A stretch of DNA of 64,000 nucleotides from assembly GCA_019843655.1 (NCBI GenBank), contig JACDQD010000003.1, positions 34,805,533-34,869,532 on the forward strand, read 5' to 3'. Made by a program: the position numbers and the translations under genes. Positions 24,701-37,000 of this stretch are shown one piece after another (position 1 is the first letter of the stretch; every line of letters begins with the position of its first letter). Below the pieces are notes generated by a model. It saw only the letters and a program-made list of their open reading frames with translations, was not told the origin of the DNA and ran no database searches. Origin of the DNA: Lethocerus indicus. Its lineage: Eukaryota > Arthropoda > Insecta > Hemiptera > Belostomatidae.

Positions 24701-26508
24701 TTACCGATTACGGGGTGAAGTTATTTCCGCGCGCAACTTTTTGAGACTTTTCTCTTGAAATGTGGCGCAAGACATTGAATCGAAATACAGTGAAATCACT
24801 AAGATATATAAAAGAGATGTTGGCGAGTTTTGAGTTTCAAAGCTGAGTCCGATTTGAAGCGTCGAGCGAACGTTCTCTCGGTAAATTTTGTAACAGATCT
24901 AGTAATAACGATTAGAAATTTTCGACCCACGGATTTATTCATTTTTTTTTTTATTAGAACAACGCAATATTTCTAGATCGAAACGATAGCAGTGACAGTG
25001 ACATCGGCCAAACACCGAGGAGTAGCCGGTAGCCGAAATCCGGAATGGTCCCGAGTGCAAAGGGTTAAAAACGTGTATACATTAATAGGACGTAAAAAAA
25101 ATTTAATTTCAAAAATTGTTCACATTTTAATCTTTTATTAATTTGATATACCTGTTTTGTGGTCTGCGAGGGGTTGGAATAATACTGTAGGTTCGTGATG
25201 TTTCTGTCTCCTCTCGCTGCCGGTTTGGTCTTTGTGCTAGACCGGGGTTTCGGCCGCTCGCCGTCTTCAGTAGCGCTGTGTCAGTAGTCACTGTCTGGCA
25301 CTTTGGATGTTTTTGAGGGCATCCTCACTGCACTGTGTCATACGTACTGTAGTGTTTGGTCAGTATGTCAGTCGTTTATATATATATATATGTGTGTGTG
25401 TTCTCATTATGTTTGTCTTTTTGTTAATCCGTTTTTTTTCTAAGCGTGGGTCAGATTGTCGGAAGGGGATGGTGTGGTCCTTTAATAGGATTATGGGGGC
25501 AAATTTGACTCACGACTGACAAACGACAGACACTACAGTGCATGTGACACAGTGACAGTGCTGCAGTGAGGATGCCCAAAACATCCAAAGTGCTGACAGT
25601 GACTACTGACACAGCGCTACTGAAGGCGAAACCCACGGTCTGGCGAAAGACCGAACCGGCGAGAGAGGACAGAAACATCGCGAACCTACAGTCTTTTATT
25701 AATCTTTACAATGAAATTTCAATATGAAAACTGAACTTTATGGGGTAAGAAAAAACTGTATATAAAATAGATACGGAATTGAAAGATTGAAAATGATTTA
25801 TCGATAAATCTATGTACTATCTATTTCTCCGGTAACCCCGGGGATTAAATTCCCTAATTAATAGTAAATTAATAGAATTATGAAAATATAAATTTAACGA
25901 GAATACGATTGTTACATTTTAACCCTTTGTGTACTAGTTTTTTTTTTTTATATACTTCTCGTCCGTAGCCGAACTCAGTCCGCAAAAGTGTCAATTAATG
26001 CCGGCTCAATTCGCAAATTATTTTTACCTGGCGGTATTATACTCATCAGCTGTTCGATCTCGTAAGGAAATTGGCTCGTCCGTGGCCGAACTCAGTCCGC
26101 AAAAGGGTCAATTAATGCCGGCTCAATTCGCAAATTATTTTTACCTGGCGGTATTATACTCGTCAGCTGTTCGATCTCGTAAGGAAATTCGCGAACGGTC
26201 CTTTTTTATATCTACATTAATGCAATATTTTCTCTTATACTTCTCGTCCGTAGCCGAACTCAGTCCGCAAAAGGGTCAATTAATGCCGGCTCAATTCGCA
26301 AATTATTTTTACCTGGCGGTATTATACTCATCAGCTGTTCGATCTCGTAAGGAAATTCGCGCAGGCAGAGTCTCCTCCAGAGCGTATTGTCGTCGGCCAA
26401 TTCTCGCCATTTGGCCGAAACGCGACAGCACCGAGCCAACTGTTCGCCGTTCAGATAGCCCAAGATCTTTTCGGCTATTTCCAACGGCAGCCGTCCCAAT
26501 ATATCCAT
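21158..26508 (-). CDS. F-box protein, gene span
   Basis: Four exons on the - strand: 26508-26313, 24362-24074, 23548-23201 and 21767-21158. All junction phases agree and give 480 codons plus stop with no frame break. The N-terminus is a typical F-box (LPLEIAEKILGYL, RCCRVSAKWRELADDNTLWR), which would bind Skp1 in an SCF ubiquitin ligase. The remaining about 400 residues have short beta-rich segments (VLVALTVDNNMHVYSM, RMFIWSLQGQHCLSV, GLYIVGCW) that look like propeller blades and could hold the substrate. The F-box is recognised directly; the propeller is inferred. The exact family is not recognised. The first exon's 3' end and donor are triplicated in tandem (25955-26366), and a fold-back MITE abuts the last acceptor. 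Confidence 0.85.
21785..22085. mobile_element. Fold-back MITE family 1
   Basis: The left arm reads 'gcggtgtttctgtctcctct' and 'ttcggccgttcgccatcttc'; the right arm 'ctgaagatggcgagcggccg' and 'gagaggagatagaaacat'. It sits immediately upstream (on the - strand) of the last F-box exon. Confidence 0.85.
22265..22815. mobile_element. Fold-back MITE family 1, compound copy
   Basis: A left end 'tgttctgtggtctgcgcggg' is followed by an arm, then two successive right arms ('gaagatggcgaaggggccg' near 22553 and 'gaagatggcgaaggggcca' near 22740). This suggests insertion of one copy into another or duplication of an arm. Confidence 0.7.
23083..23145. mobile_element. Minimal fold-back MITE family 1
   Basis: Two short inverted arms (GTGCGTTTCTGTCTAGCCGG and 'gagagaaacagacagaatct') face each other with almost no spacer. 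Possibly the smallest surviving form of the family here. Confidence 0.55.
23201..23548 (-). CDS. F-box protein exon 3
   Basis: Acceptor CGTTTCGCAG; the frame gives YVVVSIFYGMYPQFWFPCAY, PSDNGDLAKTSGEEGVPEV and CEMEPAVAFGFRG, ending phase 2 before GTCGGT. A second GT three bases on is possible but would not match exon 4's phase. Confidence 0.8.
23735..23905. repeat. Palindromic fold-back, ~80-bp arms
   Basis: The left arm 'aatattagattgttcgtgtt' ... 'cgcactctttaccgcac' is matched by the right arm '...tggtaaagagtggaatcgg' ... 'gcgaacaatctaatattata'. A short loop lies near 23823-23845. It belongs to none of families 1-4 and lies in F-box intron 2. Confidence 0.75.
24074..24362 (-). CDS. F-box protein exon 2
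   Basis: Joined to exon 1 in phase 1 (IIPPG-DAGKVDYKGCYAKGC). It continues SRLKWLVHNDSPQLVIKC, NNMHVYSMAADPPILLQTL and CHIAKYTDR, ending phase 2 before GTATTA. Confidence 0.85.
25150..25690. mobile_element. Fold-back MITE family 1, full-length
   Basis: The ends are 'acctgttttgtggtctgcga' on the left and 'gagaggacagaaacatcgcg' then 'aacctacag' on the right. The arms contain 'agaccggggtttcggccgct' and 'ggcgaaacccacggtctgg'. The spacer is about 250 bp and includes a (TA/TG) tract near 25377. Confidence 0.85.
25955..26366 (-). repeat. Tandem triplication of the F-box exon 1 end and its splice donor
   Basis: Three near-identical copies (25955-26072, 26075-26194, 26238-26366) each contain about 60 bases of the exon's 3' end, the same donor and about 65 bases of intron. 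On the - strand the donors lie at 26311-26312 (true), 26143-26144 and 26026-26027. Spacings are 168 and 117 bp. Confidence 0.92.
26313..26508 (-). CDS. F-box protein exon 1 (start, F-box)
   Basis: ATG at 26508; MDILGRLPLEIAEKILGYL then GEQLARCCRVSAKWRELADD is a full F-box of about 45 residues. The exon ends in phase 1 within IIPPG at GTAAAA. The start is chosen because the F-box begins six residues later and no longer upstream frame exists. Confidence 0.9.
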
Positions 26509-27249
26509 CGTTTCGCGCTTTCACGACACCGCCCCACCTCCGAATCTGAAACGGTGGTAGACGGGCAGATAAAAAAAAATAAAATAAATAAATACGAATT
26601 TCGATAAATTCGCGGCGTCGACAGCGGATTCGATTATTACGGCGACGCCGCGTATACGCCGTTTCCGCGATATATATTCGCGATAGAATAAAGTCTGAGA
26701 ATCCCTACGAGATTCCGCTTATACATCGGAGACGACCCCCCCCGGGTAAATAATCAATGCGTTACATAATCGGGAACAATATACACATAACCGATGACAT
26801 AATGAATGACAGTATTCGGTCGGAACCCTTTTTTTTTTTTTCAATATCAAGGCTTCGACTTCAACCGACGACTATAATAGGCGATGAGATATTTACATCT
26901 CGTTCAAAATTTATATCGATTGCGAGTTGGCCCCCGAAAACATTCAGAAGAGAATAAAATCTCTTTTTAATTATACAAACCGAGCGAAATTGGGAGAGAC
27001 TAAAAAGTCTGAATGATATCAGAGATTTATAACCAAACCTACCACAACGTTATAAAACAACGTTAAATGAGATTATTATCGACGTTATTGCTGTCGGTTG
27101 GGCGGGCCGGCCTTCAGTAAGGAGGATGTTTGTTCGCCTTTGAAAGCGACAAAACCTGAAAATACTCACGGTTCGAACATTCCCGACTTGTACGAAATAA
27201 GACTGAATTGTACAATTGCAACCTCCTCCCTCTTCAAACCCGCCGAGAA

Positions 27250-27370
27250 ACATGTTTCAGTCGTGTCTCTCCGAACGGCCGACTACCAACCTCTGAAAAC
27301 AGAAAGTGACTATCGGAATTTTGAGCGGAAAAATCTGAAAAAAATCTTTAATATAAAATGAAAAATAACG
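27250..27370. repeat. Direct repeat pair, copy 1
   Basis: 'aaacatgtttcagtcgtgtc' ... 'cggccgactaccaacctctg' ... 'aatataaaatgaaaaataac' matches 27760-27888 with scattered differences. It may be a fragment of an unrecognised dispersed element. Confidence 0.75.
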
Positions 27371-27759
27371 CAGAAATAACGTGTGTTTCTCCGGTTTCGG
27401 CCGTCCGCCGTCTCCAGTAGCGGCGTCGGCCGCTTTCGGCACTCTGTACGTTTTGTATACGTGTCACTTGTACTCTGCGTATATACGTGTTACCGTGAAA
27501 GATACCGAAATGGGAGAATTTAGACTTACTTTTTTTTTTAATAGGTCGGTGAAAGATGGAATATTTAATTAGATTCTTGTAGATTTTGGTCTTCACCGGT
27601 TTATGTAAAAAATCGGAGATATGAGTGAGCCGACCGTTTGTCACTCTTGGGCAAACTTCGACGATGCGAGCGACGTTTTCTTAATTTTTTTCATGTCCGA
27701 TATCAGTAATTTATACCAGTAACGGATACTGCAGTATAAATCGTGATAATTTTCTCGAA

Positions 27760-27888
27760 ACATGTTTCATTTGTGTCTGTCTCTCCGGACGGCCGAGTAC
27801 CAACCTCTGAAAACGAAAAGGAACACTATCAGAATTTTGACCGAAACAATATGAAAAAAAAATTTTAAATATAAAATGAAAAATACCT
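27760..27888. repeat. Direct repeat pair, copy 2
   Basis: 'aaacatgtttcatttgtgtc' ... 'cggccgagtaccaacctctg' ... 'aatataaaatgaaaaatacc'. Same orientation as copy 1, about 510 bp away. Confidence 0.75.
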
Positions 27889-28899
27889 TGAAAAAACCGC
27901 TTCTCAATTCAAAGTGTCGTAACAGTTTAAGCCGTCGCGATAAACCTCTCGCCTATCACAAAACGTGTATTTTAAACTGAAATTAAAAATGTTAAAACTT
28001 TAAAAATTTCTCCCACCGGGGACGATTTAAGAAATTCAATATTCTCAAATATTTCCTTTTATCCGTTCATCGATTCGCGGAACATTCGTTCAATAATCGG
28101 CCTGACAATATTTCCATTGTCGAGGCACAACAGATGTCAATTCGGGACGACACCGTGGAAAATGTGAATTTCAAAATTTTCATTGTAAGTCAAATTCAAT
28201 TTTTATTTCCGAATCTACGCCCGTTTACCGAAAATTTTATCGGGCCCTCCGTGTTAGAGAAATCATCAGAGTCTTAAGGGAATGAAGTGCGCCGGGAATT
28301 GAAATATATTTTACCGTCATATTTCGTATAATCTTAACCGCGCCGAAGAAATTTTTTTTTCAAGAACTGGAAAACTCATATAATCCGCCCTGTTTCAGAA
28401 TGGACAGTGGGACAGAGAAAGGGCGCACTGAAGACCGCAGCCCGCGCGCACTTTCACCCCGAAAATCGCCAACGAAAACAGGTGAAAACTTAATTATTTT
28501 TCACCAATTTCAAACAGGCGTTACAAACTGAAAACAATAAAATTTGTAGGTTTAAATTTGGGGGGGGGGGGGGGAGGAGGGTTTTCCGTGCAGCAACTCA
28601 GGTGTTTAAAGGTAAAAAATTAACTTATTAAGTAAAAAATTAGATTTCTGTTTGTTATCCCAGAACCAGCTTGCGCTATCGACAAGAGGGTTTAATACGT
28701 TTTTGGATTCGATATCGCCGTTTATACGAGGTCCGTTCGGAGAGTATTTTGGGTTTTTTTCAAAAATTATTTATTTATTTTAACACTTCGAAAATTGCAC
28801 TTTTTTGTGATCCCGTTAAGCTCCGTCTTCGATGCACCGTTTTTACAAACGATACATCGATGAGACGATATACAAATGGTGATTCCTGCACGTATACCG

Positions 28900-30060
28900 G
28901 CCTATCGGCCTTGCTACATGTATATATACTTAAATATTATGGTGCATTGATCGTGAATATTTAACAATTTTGTTATTGATTTTGTCTTCGTCTTCTCGGC
29001 CCTCCGAAACCAATTCTATACCACCGTTAAAGTCTTGGAAGGTGAATGTCGAATTGAAAAATATTTTAATATACCTGTTTTGTGGTCCGCGAGGGGTTGA
29101 GGAATAATACCGTAGATTTCGTGGCGTTGTTTCTGTCTCCTCTCGCTGCCGGTTTCGGCCGCTCGCCATCTTCAGTAGTCGCTGTTGTCGGCACTGCCCC
29201 ACTCGCCACCTTAATAAGCCGTACAACAGTCAACATTCGCTACGCTTTAGTGCGCTTAATTTTAGTTTTTCGCGCACAAAATTCGACACGGAATCGGTAC
29301 AAATCGGAGACGAACCGGACGAAAAAAAAAAAAAAGTGCGAGAAAAGCCTCTTTAAAAGATCACGACGGCTGAAATTGTCGGCACAACTTAGATACGAAA
29401 CATGAGGCTAACAAAAAAAAACCTACTTATTTAGCTGTAAATCTAAAATTCCCGATACTTTTCGAACAGACCTCCACTCGACACATTCGACTTTCAGCAC
29501 TTGGAAGGTGAATGTCGAATTGAAAAATATTTCAATATAACTGTTTTGTTGGTCCGCGAGGGGTTGAGGAATAATACCGTATATTTCGTGGTCTTTCTGT
29601 CTCCTCTCGCTGCCCCGGTTTCGGTCTTTCGCCAGACAGGGTTTCGGCCGCTCGCCACCTTCAGTAGTCGCTGTTGTCGGACACTCCGGCTTGTTTTTCG
29701 GGCATCCTCACTGCCCCGGCTGTCACTTTGTACGGTGCGTGTGGAAAAAGTACGGCGCTGTACAGCGCTACTGAAGACTGGCGAAAGACCGAAACCGGGG
29801 CAGCGAGAGGAGATAGAAAGACCGCGAAATATACGGTATTCCTCAAACCATAGCGGACCAACGAAACGGTTATATTGAAAATATTTTTCAATTCGACATC
29901 CACCTTCCAAAGTGCCGAACTGTGACTTTAACGGTGGTACAGAATTGGTTTCGGAGGGCCGAGAGAAGACGAAGAGGACAAAATCAATACAAAATTGTTA
30001 AATATTCACGATCAATGGCGCCGTAATATTTAAGTATTAAGGCCGATAGGCCGGTACAGA
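28900..30060. mobile_element. Long inverted-repeat fold-back element (family 1 with extended arms)
   Basis: The left arm (28900-29220) includes 'ttgatcgtgaatatttaaca', 'tcggccctccgaaaccaatt' and 'ggaaggtgaatgtcgaattg'. The right arm (about 29840-30060) holds the reverse complements: 'ttgttaaatattcacgatca', 'aattggtttcggagggccga', 'caattcgacatccaccttcc'. The middle holds a second palindromic unit at about 29498-29925. It lies upstream of the MARCH start codon. Confidence 0.85.
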
Positions 30061-30577
30061 AACACCACGAACCTGTGTAGAAAAATATTTTCATAGCCCA
30101 TTTCCAAAGTCCATCTTCGGGCGGACCCGGCCGAAGGTCGTTGTTCTTCTCCTCGCAGTTAGAAGACCGTTACGTTCCGGCCGCTCCGAAACAAGTCTAT
30201 TTCTCAACAGTAACCATTTCATTGTACCGTTGTACCCAATTTTCGTCCTGACACGACTCACGGGGGAAAAAACCCCGTACCCGACTTAAAAAAAAACAGA
30301 TATAAATCGTAAATTTGCACCGTCGTCAGACCTCTTTTGAAATGGACATCGTGAAAACTGACAATATATAAAGGCGGTACTGAATAGAACTGTGCTGGGT
30401 TCCGCCAGTAAATCCAAGAATTCCAGTCAGAAGTCCTTCCGGTACCATCACTGGACGGCTTTCAATCGAACAGACCGCTAAATTGTACCTGTAAATGGCG
30501 CACAGTCGATTGTACAATAAATAGAGTTAAAAAAAAACAAAAAAAAACTTTTGTCCCGAAAATAGGCCTGAACTGAA

Positions 30578-30641
30578 ATGGCGGACGGTCGAGATGAGAC
30601 CGAGCGGACGACGGCCCTACTAACCAAGGACGATGGAAAAG
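30578..30641 (+). CDS. MARCH exon 1 (start)
   Basis: ATG at 30578; MADGRDETERTTALLTKDDG then K, phase 1, donor GTAAAA. The start is inferred because it is the first Met in a frame that phases correctly with exon 2. Confidence 0.65.
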
Positions 30642-33600
30642 GTAAAAATCAAAGATGCGACAATTTTATCCCAACAACAAAATACGAATAATTTTCAATA
30701 TAAATGATAGATTATTAATAGATAATGCTGGACTGAAACCAAATTTGGGAACTTTGGGGGGGGGTTTCGGCAACTAAGTCGTTGCGGGTCTCGTCGCCGG
30801 AGTGGAGACGGCGTTATTTTTTTGTATTTTTACACACGTTTACGCGTCTTCAAACCTATAAATTGAGTATTCTGAAATGTCTATTACCAAAGTACCGAAA
30901 AACGCACGTTATAAGGGTGTGTACACACCCAGAGATGAGGAGAATCCGCAATTATTTAGTTGCCGACCCGGTTGGAAAAGGAAAAAAATTTCAAACTTCG
31001 CAGTCACAAATATATACCAAAAGCACCCCGTTATATGTCTCCGACCTCATGACCCACACTGCACATATCTCAAAGTAGTATCCCCGTCTGTACGCCGTCC
31101 TAATCCAATCGTCCAAACCCTACTACTGTCCAACGGCGTCCGTACGATTTATACGTGCGGCCTATAAAGAAGAAGGTTTAGATCTACGAAATAAATACGA
31201 ATAGTGTCATTACTATAGTCATTCATATATAGATATATTGGGTTCACCGACAAGTGGCGTTGTACATATTTTTATAAGTACGTCCCAACATCTTTGCACG
31301 GATTTGGCCCTTTCCGAAACATTCGTTATCAAAAATTGACCCAGTTCAGCCCTAAAAGGACGTCGGTGTCTTCTTAAGGACGTACCGGTTCGCGAAATTC
31401 CGCTCTCGGGGGGGGGGGAGATTTTTCCGTTAAAAACTAGGGGGAGCTGCTCTGGGTCGGACGTCCGCTGGTGAGGAGGTCGTCGATGACCGAATAGAGG
31501 CCGTTATTGCCAGGAGGCTGAATGTATCTTATATACACTTAAAAATATGTACAACCCCCCTCCCCCCCTCCCAATATATTTACGATTGCGACCTTTAGCT
31601 GAAGACGAGCAGGAGCAGGAGGCGGGGGCGGCGGCGGTCATCGGGAGTTGCCGGCTGAAGGAGAGGATCGTCGGGATTGAGCTGGCCACGGAGGCGGCCG
31701 GCCTGAAGACCAGGATCGAGGAGGCGGTCATCAATTTCAACGCCGCTCCGGCCTCAGGCGCTACTGAAGACAGGTGGGCTGGACCGCATATAACGTCCTC
31801 AACGTCTTCTGCGCTAATTGTCGCATCGCTCAATTGGCGCGTTGGACAATTGTCGAACCTTTGACCGAGAGCCCTTTGGCAACGCTCCTTTCCACAATTT
31901 GGGCCGCCGACACGACGATGGAATTTTTTCAATTTTTTTTCATTTTCTGACGAAAATATTTTCGAAGCGCTGATGTGGCGCCGAGGGAACACTGTATTGT
32001 GAACGCGTTGAACTTACACCAGGGAAATTGGTACTTTTTATGGCCAAATAATGTAGAATTCCGCCGAATTTCTGACAAAATCATAAGGGTAATTTGCGTT
32101 TTTGAAGGGCCTAATGTGCTCCATCCTCTGAATTCGTTCAAAACAGAGCACGTTTTCCTCTCTTTCTTCGATCTTAATTTTTGTACAAAAAAAAAAAGAT
32201 GAAAAATTTGTGATTCAGCCAGAACTGAACAAGATGCAGTCCCTTATTTTTTTTTCAAAATTTTTAAACTCTTTTTGTGACGTTGGCTGTGCACCAACTT
32301 TGTCTCACGAAGAATCGGCCAACGGATAAAATACCATAATATTAGGGTTACCCCCGTATTTTTATTTTATTTCGCTAAAAAAAAGAAACTATTATTAATC
32401 TACTATATATATATATATTCACCGATATTATCGACACAACTCTCAATTTTCGATTTCCCACCTCTCTTGAGGAATTGCTCAAGACCGAAACGCATCTTAT
32501 CCAATTGTCGATTACTTTTCGATAGGCCCAAAATACATACAGTTAGACAAAGTTCAACAAATTAAGCCCGCCCGAATTGTGCGAATTGAAACGGTACGAG
32601 AAGAAGGACGCAGGATCTTAAGACCGGCCAATGACAATTTTAGGATTATTACTGATTGTACATCAATCGGTAATTTTATTTTTCGTCGCGATCTGTTAAA
32701 AACCGCTAGTTTTTTCCCTTCTGGATGGAATAAATTCTAAAAGACAATTTTTAATATTTCGTTTATGACACAGGGAGGTCGATGAGGCGGCCGCCGAAGA
32801 GAGGTCCTCAATCTGCCGCATCTGCCACGAGTGCGCCGCCGACGAGGCCCTTCTGTCGCCCTGCAGGTGCAAGGGCTCCCTATCGATGGTACACAGGTGA
32901 TTCAGATTTTTAATTTTCTGATGTCTCCGCGCGGCGCATAATAAGGAAAGAAAATGAAATCCTGCGAAATGAACGAGGAAGGACTGTCGCTGGAACCATC
33001 GGGCCGGCAACTGAATAATTGAGGATTCTTCCGGGCGTCTCGTGGATTTTTTTTGGTACCGACGACGAACAGTTATTGGCATGTAAAAATGTGCGTAAAA
33101 ATACAAAAAATAACCGCCATCCCCATCTCCGGCGACGAAATCCGCAATGGCTTAGTTGCCGGCCCCGATATACAGAGGGTGGTCCAAAAAAATGTATCCA
33201 CCGTTTAAAAGTCAATAACTCGCAGACTAATTGACGGAGTTGTCCCCATTTTTGGTAGTGTTATAGTGTTGTAGTTCCGCCGTACAAGCGTTGTATTGTC
33301 AGATGACACAGTCGCCGGATAGTCAGTGTTCTGTTGTGTCAGTTGTGTACCTTGTTGTACTCGAGTAGACGTGGCTGGCGCAAGGCTTATCAATTGGACG
33401 AAAGGAAGTCCAGTTTTGAACTGGTATTTTAAGTACTTTATCCATCGTACATTCACATGTGCAAATATCCGACTGAACACGTTGTGCGGTCAGTAGTCGG
33501 TGCTGCAGTTTGTGCTTGGGATTTTAATTAACGGTGGACCATTTCCAACGCCTACAGTGTGATATCTCTTCAAGTTGGGACTTTAAGCTACACTTTCACC

Positions 33601-33675
33601 GAAAATGAGACACAACTCCGCCGATTAGTTTGCGAGTTATTGACTGTTAAACGGTGGATACATTTTTTTGGACCA

Positions 33676-33719
<44 letters not shown>

Positions 33720-33986
33720 GTGTAAAGTCCACTCTTCGGTCGGATCCTGATGACGGGGGCGGTGAGCGGTGCCGAAACGTCGGAACAGCAGAAGGAAATG
33801 GTAAAAGCCCTTCTCAAGGTGGAAATAATTACCGGGTTATTAATTAATTGGTTTCCGGGGCCCTCTCCTGGCCGTTAGAGGCCCGCTTCTCTGACGTTTC
33901 GTAACTGTTACACCATCATCAGGGTCTTTCCGCACAATCACGCCATCCTACCGTCTCAGATCACCGACAATTTACGTTAAATGCCC

Positions 33987-34025
<39 letters not shown>

Positions 34026-37000
34026 TATGTATAGAATATATGGAAATATATTGTCCATTGTAGAATATATTTTCGATACAGGTCCTGCCTTGAGCGTTGG
34101 TTGGCCGAGGCTGATTCGACGCACTGCGAACTTTGCGGACACGTGTACAACACGAGGCGAATGCCAAAGTATAACTTTATATATATACCATTTTAGCAGT
34201 ATAATTAGAGTTAACGAGCCCCCATCTCCACCCCCCACCATCCCCCAACCAGTTTCATATCGTAATCAATTCCCAACAATAAACAGTAAGTGAAGTTAAA
34301 GAACTGATTACAAAAGTTCTGTATTGCTCAGAGAATGATCGTTTTTTACCAATATTGGCCGACGGACGGTTGTCAGGCCGAAAAATGCACTTTTTAGGCA
34401 AATAATCGGACCAAATATACGGTTTTTAGTCCCGAAAATGAGGTTTTTAGGTGCAAAATTGGCCCAAAAATGAGGTTTTCAGGCCGAAAAATGCACTTTT
34501 TAGGCAAATAATCGGACCAAATATACGGTTTTTAGTCCCGAAAATGAGGTTTTTAGGTGCAAAATTGGCCCAAAAATGAGGTTTTCAGGCCGAAAAATGC
34601 ACTTTTTAGGCAAAAATCGGACGGTTTTAGTCCCAAAATGCTGTTTTAGGCCGCCCAAAAATGCGGTTTTAGCCCCAAAATCAGGCGCAAAAATGCGGTT
34701 TCAGGGCCAGAAATTAGGTATTTAGGCTGAAAATTGGCCCAAAAATGCGGTTTTTAGCCCCAAAAATCGGGCCAAAAATGCGATTTTTATGCCCCAGATC
34801 GGACCAAAAATGTGGTTATTAGGCACAAAATTGGCCCAAAAATGGAGTTTTTAGGTGCAAAATTGGCCCAAAAATTCGGTTTTTAGGCGCAAAAATGCGC
34901 CTTTTTAGGTTTTTAGGACCAAAAATGAGGTTTTTAGGCAGAAAACTGCCCAAAAATGCGGTTTCTAAGCCCAAAAATGCTGTTTTTAGGCCAAAAAGTG
35001 CCCAAAAATGCGGTTTTTAGCCCCAAAATCAGGCCAAAAATGCGGTCTTTATGCCCAAATCGGCCCAAAAATGCGGTTTTAGGCCGAAAATAGGAAAACC
35101 TGGATTTTGGCCCAAAACGTGTTTTAGTCCCAAACATTCGGTTTTAGGCCCAAGAATGCGGTTTCTAAGCCCAAAATTAGGTATTTAGGTTAAAAATTGG
35201 CCCAAAATGCGGTTTTTAGCCTCAAAATCTGACCAAAATACGGTTTTTATCGGCCCAAAATCATGTGGATCGAAAATTTAGGTTTTCGAAAATTTTAAAT
35301 GCAATTTTCGCAGAGGCCCAAAATGTGAGTTACACTTTGAAATCGGCCGAAAATGCGAAAATTTAGGTTTTCGAAAATTTTATCGGTCCCATATTCCACC
35401 CACAAGTGTACCAATGTGAGTTACACTTGGAAAATCTTTAGGCGAAAATTTAGGTTTTCGAAAACTCGATCCCATATTCCACCCACAAGTGTACCAATGT
35501 GTTACACTTGGAAAATCTTTAGGCGAAAATTTAGGTTTTCGAAAACTCGATCCCATATTCCACCCACAAGTGTACCAATGTGTTACACTTGCCCCTGAAA
35601 GGCGGGTTGAAAATCGAAAATTTAGGTTTTCGAAAATTTTCGCAGATCGGTCCCATATTCCACCCACAAGTGTACCAATGTGAGTTACACTTGCCCCTAC
35701 GAAAATCGAAAATTTAGGTTTTTCGAAAATTTTCGCAGATCGGTCCCATATTCCACCCACAAGTGTACCAATGTGAGTTACACTTGCCCCTGAAACGGCG
35801 GGTTGAAAATCGAAAATTTAGGTTTTTCGAAAATTTTCGCAGATCGGTCCCATATTCCACCCACAAGTGTACCAATGTGAGTTACACTTGCCCCTGAAAC
35901 GGCGGGTTGAAAATCGAAAATTTAGGTTTTTCGAAAATTTTCGCAGATCGGTCCCATATTCCACCCACAAGTGTACCAATGTGAGTTACACTTGCCCCTG
36001 AAACGGCGGGTTGAAAATCGAAAATTTAGGTTTTTCGAAAATTTTCGCAGATCGGTCCCATATTCCACCCACAAGTGTACCAATGTGAGTTACACTTGCC
36101 CCTGAAACGGCGGGCGGGTTGAAAATCGAAAATTTAGGTTTTTCGAAAATTTTCGCAGATCGGTCCCATATTCCACCCACAAGTGTACCAATGTGAGTTA
36201 CACTTGCCCCTGAAACGGCGGGCCGAAAATCGAAAATTTAGGTTTTTCGAAAATTTTCGCAGATCGGTCCCATATTCCACCCACAAGTGTACCAATGTGA
36301 GTTACACTTGCCCCTGAAACGGCGGGCCGAAAATCGAAAATTTAGGTTTTTCGAAAATTTTCGCAGATCGGTCCCATATTCCACCCACAAGTGTACCAAT
36401 GTGAGTTACACTTGCCCCTGAACGGCGGGCGGGTTGAAAATCGAAAATTTAGGTTTTTCGAAAATTTTCGCAGATCGGTCCCATATTCCACCCACAAGTG
36501 TACCAATGTGAGTTACACTTGCCCCTGAAACGGCGGGTCGAAAATCGAAAATTTAGGTTTTTCGAAAATTTTCGCAGATCGGTCCCATATTCCACCCACA
36601 AGTGTACCAATGTGAGTTACACTTGCCCCCCTGAAACAACGGGCGAAAATCGAAAATTTAGGTTTTTCGAAAATTTTCGCAGATCGGTCCCATATTCCAC
36701 CCACAAGTGTACCAATGTGAGTTACACTTGCCCCTGAAACGGCGGGCCGAAAATCGAAAATTTAGGTTTTTCGAAAATTTTCGCAGATCGATCCCATATT
36801 CCACCCACAAGTGTACCAATGTGAGTTACACTTGCCCCTGAAACGGCGGGTTGAAAATCGAAAATTTAGGTTTTTCGAAAATTTTCGCAGATCGGTCCCA
36901 TATTCCACCCACAAGTGTACCAATGTGAGTTACACTTGCCCCTGAAACGGCGGGTTGAAAATCGAAAATTTAGGTTTTCGAAAATTTTCGCAGATCGGTC

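Larger units (their letters stand above)
26530..28890. other. Intergenic stretch between the F-box and MARCH genes
   Basis: This divergent intergenic region probably holds both promoters; CpG-rich sequence near 26605-26675 lies just upstream of the F-box start. It also contains a partial fold-back MITE near 27375-27500 ('ggtttcggccgtccgccgtc') and a directly repeated ~120-bp segment. No exon is recognised. Confidence 0.45.

Noticed and set aside
27098..27361. + strand 87-codon frame
   Set aside because: Its second half is the direct repeat shared with 27760-27888, where the frame is not kept.
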